Source: CAZYMF01 sp964648215 (GTDB lineage: Bacteria > Desulfobacterota > Binatia > HRBIN30 > JACQVA1). From it: DNA of 6,212 bases. The DNA lies in assembly GCA_964648215.1 (NCBI GenBank), contig CAZYMF010000258.1, positions 1 to 6,212 on the forward strand, given 5' to 3'. Position 1 is the stretch's first letter; the number at the start of each line of letters is the position of its first letter. Shown in pieces: positions 5,861 to 6,212 of the stretch. The position numbers and the translations under genes were made by a program. The notes under the pieces were generated by a model that had not been told where the DNA came from, searched no databases, and was given only the letters and a program-made list of their open reading frames with translations.

Positions 5861-6115
5861 ATGCGTGTCAACGCAGCTCTGTTGACCATTGGTTTGGTCT
5901 TCACCTTGACGGGCCGTGGCCACTCTGACAATCCCAGCCCGTCCGCGGCGACTGAGGCCCGCGTCGGTTTCGCGTGCGGGGCGACGTCCCATGAGCGTCA
6001 AGCTTGGGCTGCCTTGCCGAAATACGACGATGCATTCTGCCGGGCTTCCTCTCCCGGATCCGGGAGAAGGAACCCTGGCCCGCTACGTCGCCACGAGTGC
6101 GAACCTTGGCGCTAA
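5861..6115 (+). CDS. Possible small exported peptide ORF (84 aa), doubtful or decayed
   Basis: ATG 5861 follows a good SD (GGAGG, six bases before). The first about 23 residues look like a Sec signal peptide: MRVN, then the hydrophobic run AALLTIGLVFTLTG (5-18), then a polar stretch RGHSDNPSPSA. The rest, up to TAA 6113-6115, is Cys-, Arg- and Pro-rich and not recognised. Its codon choice worsens towards the end (AGA AGG CCT CTA), and an 18-bp palindrome sits inside it. From about 6045 another plus frame reads more protein-like (PDPGEGTLARYVATSANLGA), which suggests a frameshifted remnant of a longer secreted protein. It may also be non-coding. There is no homologue I can name. Confidence 0.35.
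   Translation: MRVNAALLTIGLVFTLTGRGHSDNPSPSAATEARVGFACGATSHERQAWAALPKYDDAFCRASSPGSGRRNPGPLRRHECEPWR
6043..6075. repeat. Strong hairpin around an 18-bp perfect palindrome
   Basis: TCTCCCGGATCCGGGAGA (6050-6067) is a perfect 18-bp palindrome. TTCC 6046-6049 pairs with GGAA 6069-6072 after a single bulged A (6068), and after one C/C mismatch GG 6043-6044 pairs with CC 6074-6075. As RNA it gives a long stem with a GATC loop. No T-run follows on either strand. It could act as a factor-assisted or bidirectional terminator between the rightward LLM unit and the leftward gene ending at 6152, or be a protein-binding palindrome. Confidence 0.6.
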
Positions 6116-6151
6116 GTCAACGCTTGTGGGGCGCCCCCCCCCGGCTCGCTC

Positions 6152-6212
6152 TCAGCCGCGCGTCACCCGCTCGAGGAAGCGGCAGACGTCGTCGAGCACC
6201 TCGTCGCGGTTG
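6152..6212 (-). CDS. 3' end of a leftward gene, possibly alpha/beta hydrolase (partial)
   Basis: On the minus strand the last 19 codons read NRDEVLDDVCRFLERVTRG and then TGA (6154-6152). The gene enters from the right edge. The pattern N-R-(D/E)-x-V-x-x-D-x-x-x-F-L at the C-terminus is common in lysophospholipase/monoacylglycerol-lipase type (serine aminopeptidase S33) alpha/beta hydrolases, where it follows the catalytic His loop. Third-position GC is high and the amphipathic helix is sensible, which supports real coding. Family assignment from 19 residues is tentative. A run of nine C (6134-6142) lies just downstream of the stop. Confidence 0.5.
   Translation of the reverse strand, partial: NRDEVLDDVCRFLERVTRG

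Noticed and set aside
5207..6001. Minus-strand frame of 264 codons opposite the LLM gene and downstream region
   Set aside because: No family motif, no SD, and mostly antisense to the LLM gene.
1..6212. CRISPR arrays, tRNA or rRNA genes, insertion sequences, attachment sites
   Set aside because: No regularly spaced direct repeats, cloverleaf-like or rRNA-like sequence, transposase motifs or terminal inverted repeats were seen on reading both strands.

Overview
The window is high-GC, gene-dense bacterial DNA with Shine-Dalgarno-led genes. The gene content fits a metabolically versatile Gram-negative of soil or water: a DUF1329-type exported protein, a luciferase-like flavin oxidoreductase, a two-domain VOC (glyoxalase/extradiol dioxygenase superfamily) protein, a creatinase-like M24 hydrolase and a TetR regulator. 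Such sets are common in uncultured delta-/gammaproteobacterial or Binatota-like genomes that degrade organic compounds. The exact lineage cannot be fixed from the sequence.

Layout. (1) Positions 1-879 (+): 3' part of a DUF1329-family gene, open at the left edge. (2) 880-1058: short convergent intergenic region with small hairpins. (3) 4606-1059 (-): four genes read leftward with short spacers, in transcription order a TetR regulator (4606-3944), an M24 creatinase/prolidase-fold protein (3897-2620), a two-domain VOC protein (2560-1535) and a small four-helix membrane protein (1523-1059). They look like one operon. (4) 4607-4765: an AT-rich divergent promoter region with inverted repeats. (5) 4766-5779 (+): a luciferase-like monooxygenase (LLM) gene with a strong SD and a GTG start. 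(6) 5780-6151: a region of doubtful coding content, with a possible 84-residue exported peptide ORF, a long-range inverted repeat reaching its SD, and an 18-bp perfect palindrome within it. (7) 6152-6212 (-): the last 19 codons of a leftward gene whose C-terminus resembles serine aminopeptidase/lysophospholipase-type alpha/beta hydrolases.

How it may work together (inference): TetR probably controls both itself with the leftward operon and the divergent LLM gene from the shared promoter region. The predicted activities (flavin-dependent oxidoreductase, VOC metalloenzyme, C-N or similar hydrolase, small membrane protein of possible DUF1772/anthrone-oxygenase type) would suit an inducible catabolic or detoxification cassette for a small organic substrate that cannot be named from sequence. 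Most notable are the M24 protein, which keeps the His/Glu end of its active site but lacks both metal-binding aspartates, and the TetR-M24-VOC-4TM/LLM combination itself.
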